Source: a bacterium (GTDB lineage: Bacteria; Bacteroidota; Bacteroidia; Bacteroidales; Bacteroidaceae). From it: a stretch of DNA of 22,386 nucleotides. The stretch is taken from the NCBI GenBank assembly GCA_004562975.1, contig SFQP01000021.1:1-22386 (forward strand), given 5' to 3'. The translations under genes and the position numbers were made by a program. This document shows positions 7,662 to 18,070 of this stretch, piece by piece. Position 1 is the stretch's first letter. Every line of letters starts with the position of its first letter. Under the pieces are notes generated by a model. The model saw only the letters and a program-made list of their open reading frames with translations. It made no database searches and was not told where the DNA came from.

Positions 7662-9050
7662 ATGAAACACATCATCTATATCCTCGGTTGTTCCGTCCTG
7701 CTCACCGGTTGCCACCTTTACAGCAACTACGAGCGGCCGCAAAGCATCGAAAGCGGACTGGACAAACTCTACCGCGACACAACCGAAACACAAACCGCCC
7801 TGCAGGCCGATACGGCCAACTTCGGCAACACGCCCTGGCAGGAAGTATTCACCGATCCGCATCTGCAGGCTCTCATCAGCAAGGCGTTGGAAAACAACAC
7901 CAACCTGCGCAATGCCGAACTTACCATCCAACAGGCCGAAGCCGGTTTGAGCGTGGCACGCTTGGCTTACTATCCCACCGTAACTTTCAGCCCACAAGGA
8001 GCCCTTTCAAGCTGGGACTTCGGAAAAGCCACCAAGACCTACAGCTTCCCCGTCAGTGCCAGTTGGCAGATTGGCTCATTTGGTAAGTTGCGCAACGAGA
8101 AGAAGCAGGCCGAAACCACGCTTGAGATGAGCAAAGCGGCCAAGCAGGCCACGCGCACTGCCATCATCGCCTCCGTGGCCAACCTCTACTACACGCTGCA
8201 AATGCTCGACGAACAGCTCAAGACCACCGAAGCCACGGTGGATATCTGGGCCGAGAACGTACGGGCCATGGAACTCATGAAGACGGCGGCCATGACCAAC
8301 GAAGCTGCCGTAGGACAGGCCAAGGCCAATTATTACAGCCTGCTCAGTTCTGTACCTACGCTGAAGCAAAACATCACGCAGACAGAGAACGCGCTGTGCA
8401 GCCTGCTCCACGAAGCACCGCACGCCATTACCCGTGGCAGTTTCAATGCCGATGCGTTCCCCGCCACTTTCTCCGCCGGCGTACCCCTCCAGTTGCTGGC
8501 CAACCGTCCCGACGTACACGCTGCCGAGATGCAGTTGGCTTCCAGCTTCTACGATGTCAATGCTGCCAAGAGTTCCTTCTATCCCTCGCTCACCATTGGC
8601 GGCGAGGCAGCCTGGACGAACAAGGCCGGCATCATTGTCAACCCCGGAAAGATTTTGGCTTCCGCCTTTGCATCGCTCACCCAACCCATCTTCATGAACG
8701 GACAGCTGAAAGCCAACCTCAAGGTTTCACAGTTGAAGTATGAAGACGCACAACTCCAGTTCGAGCAAGCCCTGCTCAACGCCGGACAGGAAGTGAGCAA
8801 TGCGCTGACCAACTATCAGGCAGCAGGCAACCGGCAGGCTAACCGCCAGAAGCAGGTGGAAACGCTCACGACCACGTTGGAGAACACCAAAGAACTCTTC
8901 AAGCGCAGTGCCAGCACCACCTATCTCGAAATCCTCACCGCTCAGCAAAGCCTCATCCAAGCTCAGCTCAACCTCATTCAGGACAAGTTCGACAAAGTGC
9001 AGGCTGCCATCAGCCTGTACCAAGCCCTGGGTGGCGGACGTGAACAATAA
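7662..9050 (+). CDS. RND efflux outer-membrane channel lipoprotein (TolC/OprM/NodT family)
   Basis: The outer-membrane exit duct of the tripartite pump. It has 462 residues, normal for OprM-type channels. The lipoprotein signal ends LLTGC with the lipidated Cys at residue 17. Two outer-membrane efflux repeats follow. The first contains NNTNLRNAELTIQQAEAGL and the second contains LLANRPDVHAAEMQLASSFY, the NRPDV word being a family hallmark. The near-C-terminal segment TYLEILTAQQSLIQAQLN is also typical. Long helical stretches rich in Ala, Gln and Leu match the coiled-coil barrel. It is the third gene of the operon after adaptor and pump, so all three parts are encoded together. Confidence 0.95.
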   Translation: MKHIIYILGCSVLLTGCHLYSNYERPQSIESGLDKLYRDTTETQTALQADTANFGNTPWQEVFTDPHLQALISKALENNTNLRNAELTIQQAEAGLSVARLAYYPTVTFSPQGALSSWDFGKATKTYSFPVSASWQIGSFGKLRNEKKQAETTLEMSKAAKQATRTAIIASVANLYYTLQMLDEQLKTTEATVDIWAENVRAMELMKTAAMTNEAAVGQAKANYYSLLSSVPTLKQNITQTENALCSLLHEAPHAITRGSFNADAFPATFSAGVPLQLLANRPDVHAAEMQLASSFYDVNAAKSSFYPSLTIGGEAAWTNKAGIIVNPGKILASAFASLTQPIFMNGQLKANLKVSQLKYEDAQLQFEQALLNAGQEVSNALTNYQAAGNRQANRQKQVETLTTTLENTKELFKRSASTTYLEILTAQQSLIQAQLNLIQDKFDKVQAAISLYQALGGGREQ

Positions 9051-9113
9051 TCTCCCCTACCCCAGATACACTCTATAATATAAGAATGGCACACTAACCC
9101 GACTTTTTAATCC

Positions 9114-9160
9114 AAGTAGGCGGAAGGACAGGCCCGACAAGCCAATTCCACCGCCTGCTT
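9114..9160 (+). terminator. Hairpin after the efflux operon
   Basis: AAGTAGGCGG at 9114-9123 pairs with CCGCCTGCTT at 9151-9160 with one G-T pair and a 27-base loop. The bases after it are only mildly T-rich, so it is a weak terminator or a structured leader of the next gene. Confidence 0.4.
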
Positions 9161-9196
9161 GAGCCTATTTAAGAAGCCCCCAATACCTATCCCCTT

Positions 9197-9982
9197 ATGA
9201 TTTCTCCTTTAGCATACGTTGACCCCAAGGCTCAGTTGGGAAACAATGTAGAGGTAGGCCCCTTCGCCTACATCGAAGCTGACACGGTGATTGGAGACAA
9301 CTGCATCATCAAGCCCCATGCCTCCATTCTCAAAGGAACCACCCTGGGCAGCGGCAACACGGTTTACCAAAATGCAGTCATCGGTTCCACTCCCCAGGAT
9401 TTCCACTATGTTCAGGGACAGCCCACCCACGTAGTGATTGGCAACAACAACCACATCCGCGAGAACGTGGTAATTGCCGGCAGCACTTATCCCGATAAAG
9501 CCACCCGGATTGGAGATGAGAACTTCATCATGGACCGCGTTCACATCTGCCACGACGTTCACATTCACGACAAATGCGTTGTGGGCATCGGCAGCTGCAT
9601 CGCCGGCGAAAGCGAACTGCACGACTACTCCATCCAAAGCAACGGCGTAGTGGTGCAGCAGCACGTTCGCGTGGGCCGTTTCTCGCTCATCCAGAGCGGA
9701 TGCCGTGTAGGAAAGGACGTACCCCCCTACGTTATCCTCGGCGGCAACCCCGCCTCCTACCACGGTGTCAACTCCGTTGTGCTCAAACACTTCAACGTAA
9801 CCGACCGCGTGCTGCGCCATATTGCCAACACCTACCGCATCATCTACACCGGCAACTTCAGCCTTGAAGATGCCGTCATCAAAATTCCCGAACAAATCCC
9901 CATGAGCGATGAAATTGACAAAATCCTCGACTTCATCAAGGGAGCGAAGAACGGCATCGTACGCCATCTGAAAGAAGACTAA
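9197..9982 (+). CDS. LpxA-like acyltransferase, divergent (acyl-ACP:UDP-GlcNAc O-acyltransferase family)
   Basis: A 261-residue hexapeptide-repeat protein of the left-handed beta-helix fold, with length and layout of LpxA, the first enzyme of lipid A synthesis. Family marks present are the PQDFHY segment near residue 71, NNHIREN, and VHICHD near residue 115, which carries the equivalents of E. coli His122 and catalytic His125. The C-terminal helices end PEQIPMSDEIDKILDFIKGAKNG, a Bacteroidales LpxA pattern. Several usual features are changed. TINRGT after IRE is replaced. The position of E. coli His144 reads Gln. The GLRRRGF motif reads VLKHFNV. It lies alone after the efflux operon rather than with lpxD or fabZ. 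It could be the only LpxA or a paralogue acting on another sugar nucleotide; I favour a paralogue, moderately. Confidence 0.75.
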   Translation: MISPLAYVDPKAQLGNNVEVGPFAYIEADTVIGDNCIIKPHASILKGTTLGSGNTVYQNAVIGSTPQDFHYVQGQPTHVVIGNNNHIRENVVIAGSTYPDKATRIGDENFIMDRVHICHDVHIHDKCVVGIGSCIAGESELHDYSIQSNGVVVQQHVRVGRFSLIQSGCRVGKDVPPYVILGGNPASYHGVNSVVLKHFNVTDRVLRHIANTYRIIYTGNFSLEDAVIKIPEQIPMSDEIDKILDFIKGAKNGIVRHLKED

Positions 9983-10010
9983 CCCAACCTTTCAACACAC
10001 CAACCTACTG

Positions 10011-10058
10011 ATAGGAGGAATGCAACCGACTGGCTACATTCCTCCTATTGGTATTTTT
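10011..10058 (+). terminator. Intrinsic terminator after the LpxA-like gene
   Basis: ATAGGAGGAATG at 10011-10022 pairs perfectly with CATTCCTCCTAT at 10037-10048, and a T-run (TATTTTT) follows. The 12-bp stem with a 14-base loop is a textbook rho-independent terminator. The 200 bases after it, up to the next promoter, show nothing I can name. Confidence 0.88.
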
Positions 10059-10270
10059 ACCGCCTGAACTTTCAAGATAGAAATACGATAGAGTTTACAG
10101 ACAATACAAATAATAGAAGGGACAAAAACTCAATTTTTCAACTCCAGTGAAAGAGTTCTACAAACATTATTCTTAATGTTGCACTTGCTTGTTGACTCTA
10201 TACGTAGCAAACCCTTGTTGAAACTTGCGTCAAAACTATGCCTTATTTTTCCGTATTTCACTTTTTGTCG

Positions 10271-10278
10271 TAATTTTG
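10271..10278 (+). promoter_or_regulatory. Likely -7 promoter element for pyrG
   Basis: TAATTTTG fits TAnnTTTG. The expected -33 region (near 10247-10250) is only T-rich. The leader to the GTG start at 10420 would be about 135 bases, long enough for control in the untranslated region. Confidence 0.5.
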
Positions 10279-10392
10279 CACCGCCAAATTGTGCAATTTT
10301 AATGTTTGCTCCTAACTGGCGTTCTTTTACTCCATTCCGGCTCTGATTCACTCGCTATTGGCGCGGTGTCCCGAGCATCTTGAGAACAATGA

Positions 10393-12027
<1,635 letters not shown>

Positions 12028-12054
12028 ATTCCAACGATTTCGTTAAGCCAAATG

Positions 12055-12106
12055 AGCAAAGCCAAACTTGTTTGAGCTTTGCCATGGCGAGAAATCGCAC
12101 TTTTAA
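12055..12106 (+). terminator. Tandem hairpins after pyrG
   Basis: A first stem, GCAAAGCCAAAC with GTTTGAGCTTTGC (one bulge), spans 12056-12082. A compact stem-loop GCGA-GAAA-TCGC (about 12087-12098) follows and runs into ACTTTTAAG. The second is the better terminator candidate. The remaining gap to yidC holds one more stem, TACGGTCC-GAA-GGGCCGTA, near 12174-12192, of unknown role. Confidence 0.5.
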
Positions 12107-12279
12107 GAACCGTTAGAATGTATATTGAGCACTCCTATAAAATCTCTTAAGGCAAAGAATACGCGGAGCATAGCTACGGTCCGAAGGGCCGTAAGCGTGC
12201 CCGCATTTTCTTGCATGGCTCAGCTCCATCAATACAATTTGACATTTCTCTATAATTAAAAGATTTACTTCAATAATTC

Positions 12280-14056
12280 ATGGATAAAAATACCATTATC
12301 GGCCTGATACTCATAGCACTTGTGCTGATAGGATTCAGCTGGTACAACACCTCTCAGATGCCCGAGGCACCGGCTGTACCGGCAGAACAGGCCGCTGTAG
12401 TCGATACCGTTAAAGATGCCGCCGCCTTGCAGAAAGAGGTGGCCCGGAAAATAGCGGCCGACAGTTCGGACATCTTCTTTGCCCAAACTCAGGGCAGCAA
12501 TCGCGAGATAGTACTCCAAAACAACAAGGTACAAGTCAAGGTTGCCACACAAGGCGCGGCGGTAAGCGAAGTGCTGCTGAAAGAATACAAAAGCTATGCC
12601 GACTTCAAGGACGGCAAGGACAACTCATTGCTTCTTTACACCCGCAAGGATGCCTCCTTCAACCTCACCTTCGACACCAAGGAAGGCACTTTCTCGTTGG
12701 CCGATTACTACTTTACCCCCGTTTCCCAAACCGACAGCACGCTGACCCTGCGCCTCACCGCAGCCGATGGCGGCACACTTGATGTGGAGTATTCGTTGCT
12801 GCCCGACAATTACCTCCTCAACTTCACGGTGAAGGCCAACGGACTGGCCAAACACATTCCCGCTGCCACCAAATCCATGCAGCTGAACTGGGAAGACCGT
12901 GTGGCCCAGCACGAAAAAGGCTTTTACTTCGAGAATATGTATTCCACGCTCACCTACAAAGTACACGGCGACGACACCGAGAAACTTTCCGAGGCCGAAA
13001 CCGAGCAGGAGAGCGTGACGGGACAGGTGGATTGGGTAGCCTTCAAGAACCAGTACTTCAGTGCCCCGGATGCAAGCCGCCTTCGACCCCACAGGAGCGA
13101 AACCCACGCGGATGCAGTTCTACTTCGGTCCCAACAATTACCGCCTGCTCCAGTCGATGGACGACAACAAAATCTCCGCCCACGACAACGACCTTCAGGA
13201 GCTCGTCTACCTCGGCTGGCCCATCGTTCGGTGGATCAACCGCTACTTCACCCTCTACGTCTTCGACTTCTTCACCCGCATGGGACTGCCCATGGGCATC
13301 GTGCTGCTGCTCATCACCCTGCTGCTCCGCGTCATCGTCTACGTGCCCACCCGCAAGAGCTACATGAGCAGTGCGAAAATGCGTGTGCTGAAGCCCAAGG
13401 TAGATGCCATCACGGCCAAATACCCCAAGCAGGAAGATGCCATGAAGCGCCAGCAGGAAATGATGACGCTCTATTCGCAATACGGCGTGAGCCCAATGGG
13501 CGGCTGTCTGCCTATGCTCATCCAGATGCCCATCTGGATTGCGATGTTCAATTTCGTGCCGAACGCCATCGAACTCCGCCAGCAGAGCTTCCTCTGGGCT
13601 GAAGACCTTTCTACCTATGACAGCCTCATCTCCTGGGATTTCGACATCTGGGGGCTCGGCAACCACCTCAGCCTCTTCTGCCTCCTCTTCTGCGCCACCA
13701 ACTTGCTCTATAGCTTCATGACCATGCGTCAGCAGCGCGAAACGATGTCGGGCGAACAGGCACAGCAGATGAAGATGATGCAGTGGATGATGATGCTCAT
13801 GCCCCTGTTCTTCTTCTTCATGTTCAACAAGTACTCTTCGGGGCTGAACTACTACTATTTCATCTCCCTCCTTTTCAGTGCCCTGACCATGTGGTGGCTC
13901 CGCCGCACGACCGACGATGCCAAACTCTTGGCCAAGCTGGAGGCCAACTATGAGGCAAACAAGAACAACCCGAACAAGAAGCCCAGCGGACTCGCCGCAC
14001 GCCTTGAGGCCCTGCAGAAGCAGCAGGAAGAACTCATGAAAAGGCAACAGAAATAA
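12280..14056 (+). pseudogene. yidC: Membrane protein insertase YidC, frame-broken with internal deletion
   Basis: YidC inserts and folds inner-membrane proteins with or without SecYEG. The N-terminal half (from 12280, MDKNTIIGLILIALVLIGFSW, a membrane anchor plus periplasmic beta domain) is in one frame up to [14 protein letters not shown] near 13063. The rest ([13 protein letters not shown] onward, from about 13070) is in another frame to 14056. It includes the conserved membrane helices [36 protein letters not shown] and the late [12 protein letters not shown] segment. By recall of Bacteroidales YidC, about 30 residues are missing between the halves. The break is therefore a deletion of roughly 85-95 bases, not a multiple of three. 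YidC is normally essential, so an assembly error is likely. Separate translation of the second half from GTG 13061 or ATG 13070 is an alternative. Confidence 0.85.
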
Positions 14057-14215
14057 TGTATAATTTATAATGTATAATGTATAATGTATAATGATGCCTG
14101 CGGCCATGAGACAGGAGGTGCTGTTTCGTCCAGAATGTCGGTCGTAGACCTCATTATACATTTTACATTACCCTCGGCATAGCCCTCATTATACATTTAA
14201 ATTATAAATTTAAAA
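14057..14215. repeat. AT-rich inverted-repeat intergenic element A
   Basis: Directly after the yidC stop, TATAATG words repeat in tandem (14057-14094). Their inverted form TCATTATACAT occurs at 14151-14161 and again at 14186-14196, followed by more AT-rich repeat up to the next start codon. The GC-richer core (about 14095-14150) includes GCTGTTTCGTCC and GTCGTAGA, also found with small changes in element B at 16403-16640. A dispersed, structured intergenic element is the best description. Confidence 0.65.
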
Positions 14216-14224
14216 TTGAACCAG

Positions 14225-16402
14225 ATGTCCCTCAAAACCATGCTGACCGCCACCCTCCTCGCCTGCGCCACCGTGCAGTCCACCGACGCACAGCCTGCAG
14301 ATGCAGACTTCATCGGCAGGCAGACCCCTGTGTTCCGGTCCGACCGCATGACCCCCGAAGCCCTTTGGGCCATGGGACGCATTGGCGGTTTCCAACCCTC
14401 GCCCGACGGCAAAGAAGCGGTCTATTCCGTGACCTATTATAGCGTAAAGCAAAACAAGAGCCACTCCGTGCTCTACACCCTCAACCTGAACGACGGCACA
14501 TCCCGCCAGCTCACCACCGGCTCCAAAAGCGAGAGTGGGGCGGTGTACATCCACGGCGGCCGGCACATCGTCTTCCTCTCCGCCGAGAGCGGCAGCAACC
14601 AGCTCTGGCAGATGAATGCCGACGGCACCGGACGCAGGCAGATTTCCCATACCGATACTGATGTGGCAGATTTCCTCTTCTCGCCCGACGAGAAGCAAGT
14701 GCTGCTCGTCATGGAAGTGCCGCAGCACCATTCCATTGAAGCCAAGGAGTCCGACCTCCCTCTCGCCAGCGGCATGGTCATCAATGACCTCATGTACAAA
14801 CATTGGGACACCTACGTTACCACCGCGCCCCATCCCTTCGTCGCTACCTTCGACGGCCAGAGTGTGGAAGTGCAGAAGGACTTGCTTGAAGGTGAACCCT
14901 ACGAAAGTCCCATGATGCCCTTCGGAGGCGTGGAGCAGCTCGCGTGGAGCCCCGACAGCAAACAAGTGGCCTATACCTGCCGCAAAAAAGTGGGCAAAGC
15001 CTACGCCATCAGCACCGACAGCGATATCTTCCTCTACGACCTCACCACTGGCCAGACCCGCAACCTCTGCAAGCCTGCTGATTATGTCGCTCCCGATGTG
15101 GAAGCTGACCGCTCCCTCCAGCACCAAAGCGTGAACCGCCCCACCGCCGACTGCAACATGGGTTACGACCAGAACCCACAGTTTTCCCCAGACGGTCGCT
15201 ACATCGCCTGGAGCAGCATGGAACGCGACGGCTACGAGAGCGACCGCACCCGCCTCTGCGTGCTTGACCTCCAGACCAGCCAGAAGCGTTATGTCACAGA
15301 ACAGTTCGAGAGCGGCGTGAACGAATTTTGCTGGGCTCCCGACAACAAGACCCTTTACTTCACCGGCGTGTGGCACGGCAAGACCCAAATCTACCGCACC
15401 GACCTCCAAGGTCGCCACAAGCCCCTCACCGACGACGTGGCCGACTACACCCTCCTCGGCCTATCCACCGATGGCAAGACCCTCTACGCCAAGCGACACA
15501 GCATGAGCCAGGCCGACGAGGTGTATCGTTTGCAGCTTGGCAAGAAGCAGACCGCCGCAGAACAGCTTACCCACGAGAACCAGTATTTCTACGACCACCT
15601 CGCATTCGGCAAGGTCGAAGAACGCTGGGTGAAGACCGTGGACAGGAAGGATATGCTCTGCTGGGTCATCTATCCGCCCCACTTCGACCCTTCGAAGAAA
15701 TACCCCGCCCTCCTCTTCTGCGAGGGTGGCCCGCAGTCACCCGTGAGCCAATTCTGGAGCTATCGCTGGAACTTCCAGATCATGGCCGCCAACGACTACA
15801 TCATCATCGCCCCCAACCGTCGCGGCCTGCCCGGCTTCGGCATGGAGTGGCTCGAAGAAATCAGCGGCGATTACTCCGGCCTCTGTATGCAGGACTACCT
15901 TTCCGCCATTGACGACCTCGCCCGCGAACCCTATGTGGACCGTGACCGCCTCGGTGCCGTGGGTGCCAGCTTCGGTGGCTACAGCGTTTATTGGCTGGCC
16001 GGAAACCACGACAAACGCTTCAAGGCCTTCATTGCCCACGACGGTATCTACAACACCCAACAGCAATACGTAGAGACCGAGGAACTCTGGTTCCCCAACT
16101 GGGACATGGGCTGCGCGCCCTGGAAGCGTGCCGCCGACGGCCAGGTGCAGAAAGTCTTCGCCACCTCGCCCCACCTCTACGTGGACCGTTGGGACACCCC
16201 CATCCTCTGCATCCACGGCCAGCGCGACTTCCGCATCGAATACACCCAGGCCGAGAGTGCCTTCACTGCAGCCCGTATGCGCGGCCTTGACGCACAGCTC
16301 CTCCTCTTCCCCGATGAGAACCACTGGGTGCTCAAGCCCCAAAACGGCATCCTCTGGCAGCGCACATTCTTCCGCTGGCTCGACAAATACCTCAAGAACT
16401 AA
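14225..16402 (+). CDS. Exported S9 family serine peptidase (DPP IV / acylaminoacyl-peptidase-like)
   Basis: A prolyl-oligopeptidase-family enzyme expected in the periplasm or at the cell surface, removing dipeptides or similar short units from peptide N-termini. It has 725 residues. A signal peptide covers about residues 1-23 (MSLKTMLTATLLACATVQS). A beta-propeller region with PD40/WD40-like blades follows (GFQPSPDGKEAVYSVTYYS, LAWSPDSKQVAYT, PQFSPDGRYIAWSS). The C-terminal alpha/beta-hydrolase domain has Ser582 in GASFGGYS, Asp668 in GQRDFRIEY and His700 in DENHWVL, so the triad is intact. A TTG three codons upstream is an alternative start. The MFS transporter gene follows after an AT-rich repeat, which suggests cleavage products are taken up. 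The exact specificity is not visible. Confidence 0.9.
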   Translation: MSLKTMLTATLLACATVQSTDAQPADADFIGRQTPVFRSDRMTPEALWAMGRIGGFQPSPDGKEAVYSVTYYSVKQNKSHSVLYTLNLNDGTSRQLTTGSKSESGAVYIHGGRHIVFLSAESGSNQLWQMNADGTGRRQISHTDTDVADFLFSPDEKQVLLVMEVPQHHSIEAKESDLPLASGMVINDLMYKHWDTYVTTAPHPFVATFDGQSVEVQKDLLEGEPYESPMMPFGGVEQLAWSPDSKQVAYTCRKKVGKAYAISTDSDIFLYDLTTGQTRNLCKPADYVAPDVEADRSLQHQSVNRPTADCNMGYDQNPQFSPDGRYIAWSSMERDGYESDRTRLCVLDLQTSQKRYVTEQFESGVNEFCWAPDNKTLYFTGVWHGKTQIYRTDLQGRHKPLTDDVADYTLLGLSTDGKTLYAKRHSMSQADEVYRLQLGKKQTAAEQLTHENQYFYDHLAFGKVEERWVKTVDRKDMLCWVIYPPHFDPSKKYPALLFCEGGPQSPVSQFWSYRWNFQIMAANDYIIIAPNRRGLPGFGMEWLEEISGDYSGLCMQDYLSAIDDLAREPYVDRDRLGAVGASFGGYSVYWLAGNHDKRFKAFIAHDGIYNTQQQYVETEELWFPNWDMGCAPWKRAADGQVQKVFATSPHLYVDRWDTPILCIHGQRDFRIEYTQAESAFTAARMRGLDAQLLLFPDENHWVLKPQNGILWQRTFFRWLDKYLKN

Positions 16403-16640
16403 TTCAATTTATAATTTATAATTTACAATTTATAATGAAGGCTACGCCCATGGTGTGGCGGTTCTGCTTCGTCCTGTATGAACGTCGTAGAGCTAATGTT
16501 CGTGCAAGGCGAGTGCAATAAGCTTGCTTAAATTGCCGATCCGCAGCCGAACATATGTAATTATAAATTATACATTATAAATTAAAAATTGAGGAACGAC
16601 CTAATTATAAATTGTAAATTATAAATTATAAATTATTGAA
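16403..16640. repeat. AT-rich element B with long terminal inverted repeats
   Basis: The left end (16403-16436, TTCAA then tandem TTTATAA words) is nearly the exact reverse complement of the right end (16604-16640, ending TTATTGAA), apart from a 3-base gap. A second inner inverted segment lies near 16555-16590. The core of about 120 bases is GC-richer and shares short blocks with element A, such as CTGCTTCGTCC and GTCGTAGA. It fills the whole gap between the peptidase and the transporter gene. It contains TATAAT-like words by composition, but no TAnnTTTG promoter is seen. Confidence 0.75.
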
Positions 16641-16644
16641 CTTT

Positions 16645-18060
16645 ATGAAAGAAACAATCCAACGCAAGCTCAACGACAGCGCGGCAGCGCGGTGGACGGC
16701 GCTTGTGCTCGTAGCCCTCATGATGTTCTTCGGCTACATGTTCGTCGATGTCATGTCGCCCATCCAGGCACTCATCGAAAACCAGCGCGGATGGAACCCC
16801 GATGTGTTCGGCACCTACGCCGCCTCCGAGTACATCCTCAACGTGTTCGGCTTCCTCATTATCGCCGGTGTCATCCTCGACAAGATGGGCGTGCGCTTCA
16901 CCGGTGTGCTTTCCGCCTCCATGATGCTGGGCGGTGCCGTCATCAAGTTCATCGGCATCACCGAATGGTTCCAGGCAACAGGTTTTGCCGAGTGGCTCAA
17001 CTCGTGGTGGACGGCCTTCCCCGCCAGTGCCAAGATGGCCGCTCTCGGCTTCATGATATTCGGCTGCGGCTGCGAGATGGCCGGCACCACCGTATCGAAG
17101 GCCATCGCCAAGTGGTTCAAGGGCAAGGAAATGGCCCTCGCCATGGGTCTTGAAATGGCCATTGCCCGTGTCGGCGTGTTCGCCATCTTCTCCATCTCCC
17201 CCCTCATCGCTGCCAAGTTCGGCACCGTCGTGGCACCCGTTGCCTTCTGCACCGTCCTCCTCCTCATCGGTCTCATCACCTTCACCGTGTTCACCTTCAT
17301 GGACCGCAAGCTCGACAGCCAACTCGGCGCAGAGGCAGAAGGCGAAAGCGAGGAGGAATTCAAGTTCAGCGATCTGGGCAAAATCCTCTCCTCACAGGTG
17401 TTCTGGATAGTCGCACTCCTCTGCGTACTCTATTATAGCGCCATCTTCCCCTTCCAGCGTTATGGTGCCAACATGTTGCAGTGCAACCTCGACGGCATCT
17501 CCGCCGAGGCCGCTTCCGACATCTTCCGCTGGTTCCCCATCGGAGCCGCCGTCATCACCCCCTTCCTTGGCAATTTCCTTGACCGTCGGGGCAAGGGAGC
17601 CACCATGCTCATCGGCGGAGCCATCCTCCTCATCTGCTGCCACCTCATTTTCGCCTTCCTCTTGCCTCAGACCAAGAGTGAGCTGCTGGCCTACTCCACC
17701 ATCGTCCTGCTCGGCATCTCCTTCGCCCTCGTGCCCGCCGCCCTGTGGCCCAGTGTACCCAAAATCATCGACGAGAAAGTCCTCGGCAGTGCTTACTGTC
17801 TCATCTTCTGGGTGCAGAACATCGGACTCTGTTTCGTGCCCAAGCTCATAGGCAGCCTCCTCACCAGCACCAATTCCGACAATCCTGCCGTGCTTGCCGC
17901 CAAGGCAGCCGGCGCAGAGTTCATCCCCTACGACTACACCGTACCCCTCGTCGTCTTTGCCGGCTTCGGCGTGCTCGCCCTCCTCATCGCCCTCTACCTC
18001 AAGGCAGTGGACAAGAAGCGCGGCTACGGACTCGAAGAACCCAATATCAAAGGAGAATAA
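16645..18060 (+). CDS. MFS transporter, MFSD1-like (possible dipeptide transporter)
   Basis: An inner-membrane transporter of the major facilitator superfamily with about twelve hydrophobic segments in 471 residues. From memory of human MFSD1, several conserved stretches match: AKWFKGKEMALAMGLEMAIARVG (compare WFKGKELNLVFGLQLSMARIG), YYSAIFPFQRYGANML and AYCLIFWVQNIGLC. MFSD1 is a lysosomal dipeptide transporter, so uptake of dipeptides is an inference here. A charged loop (about residues 225-250, rich in Glu) separates the two six-helix halves. I chose ATG 16645; a TTG three codons upstream lies at the repeat edge and is less likely. The porin starts 10 bases after its stop, so the two are almost surely cotranscribed. 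Confidence 0.85.
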   Translation: MKETIQRKLNDSAAARWTALVLVALMMFFGYMFVDVMSPIQALIENQRGWNPDVFGTYAASEYILNVFGFLIIAGVILDKMGVRFTGVLSASMMLGGAVIKFIGITEWFQATGFAEWLNSWWTAFPASAKMAALGFMIFGCGCEMAGTTVSKAIAKWFKGKEMALAMGLEMAIARVGVFAIFSISPLIAAKFGTVVAPVAFCTVLLLIGLITFTVFTFMDRKLDSQLGAEAEGESEEEFKFSDLGKILSSQVFWIVALLCVLYYSAIFPFQRYGANMLQCNLDGISAEAASDIFRWFPIGAAVITPFLGNFLDRRGKGATMLIGGAILLICCHLIFAFLLPQTKSELLAYSTIVLLGISFALVPAALWPSVPKIIDEKVLGSAYCLIFWVQNIGLCFVPKLIGSLLTSTNSDNPAVLAAKAAGAEFIPYDYTVPLVVFAGFGVLALLIALYLKAVDKKRGYGLEEPNIKGE

Positions 18061-18070
18061 AGAATAACCA

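Noticed and set aside
13061..13100. Programmed ribosomal frameshift in yidC
   Set aside because: No slippery run is present at the junction, and about 30 residues are missing as well, which frameshifting would not explain.
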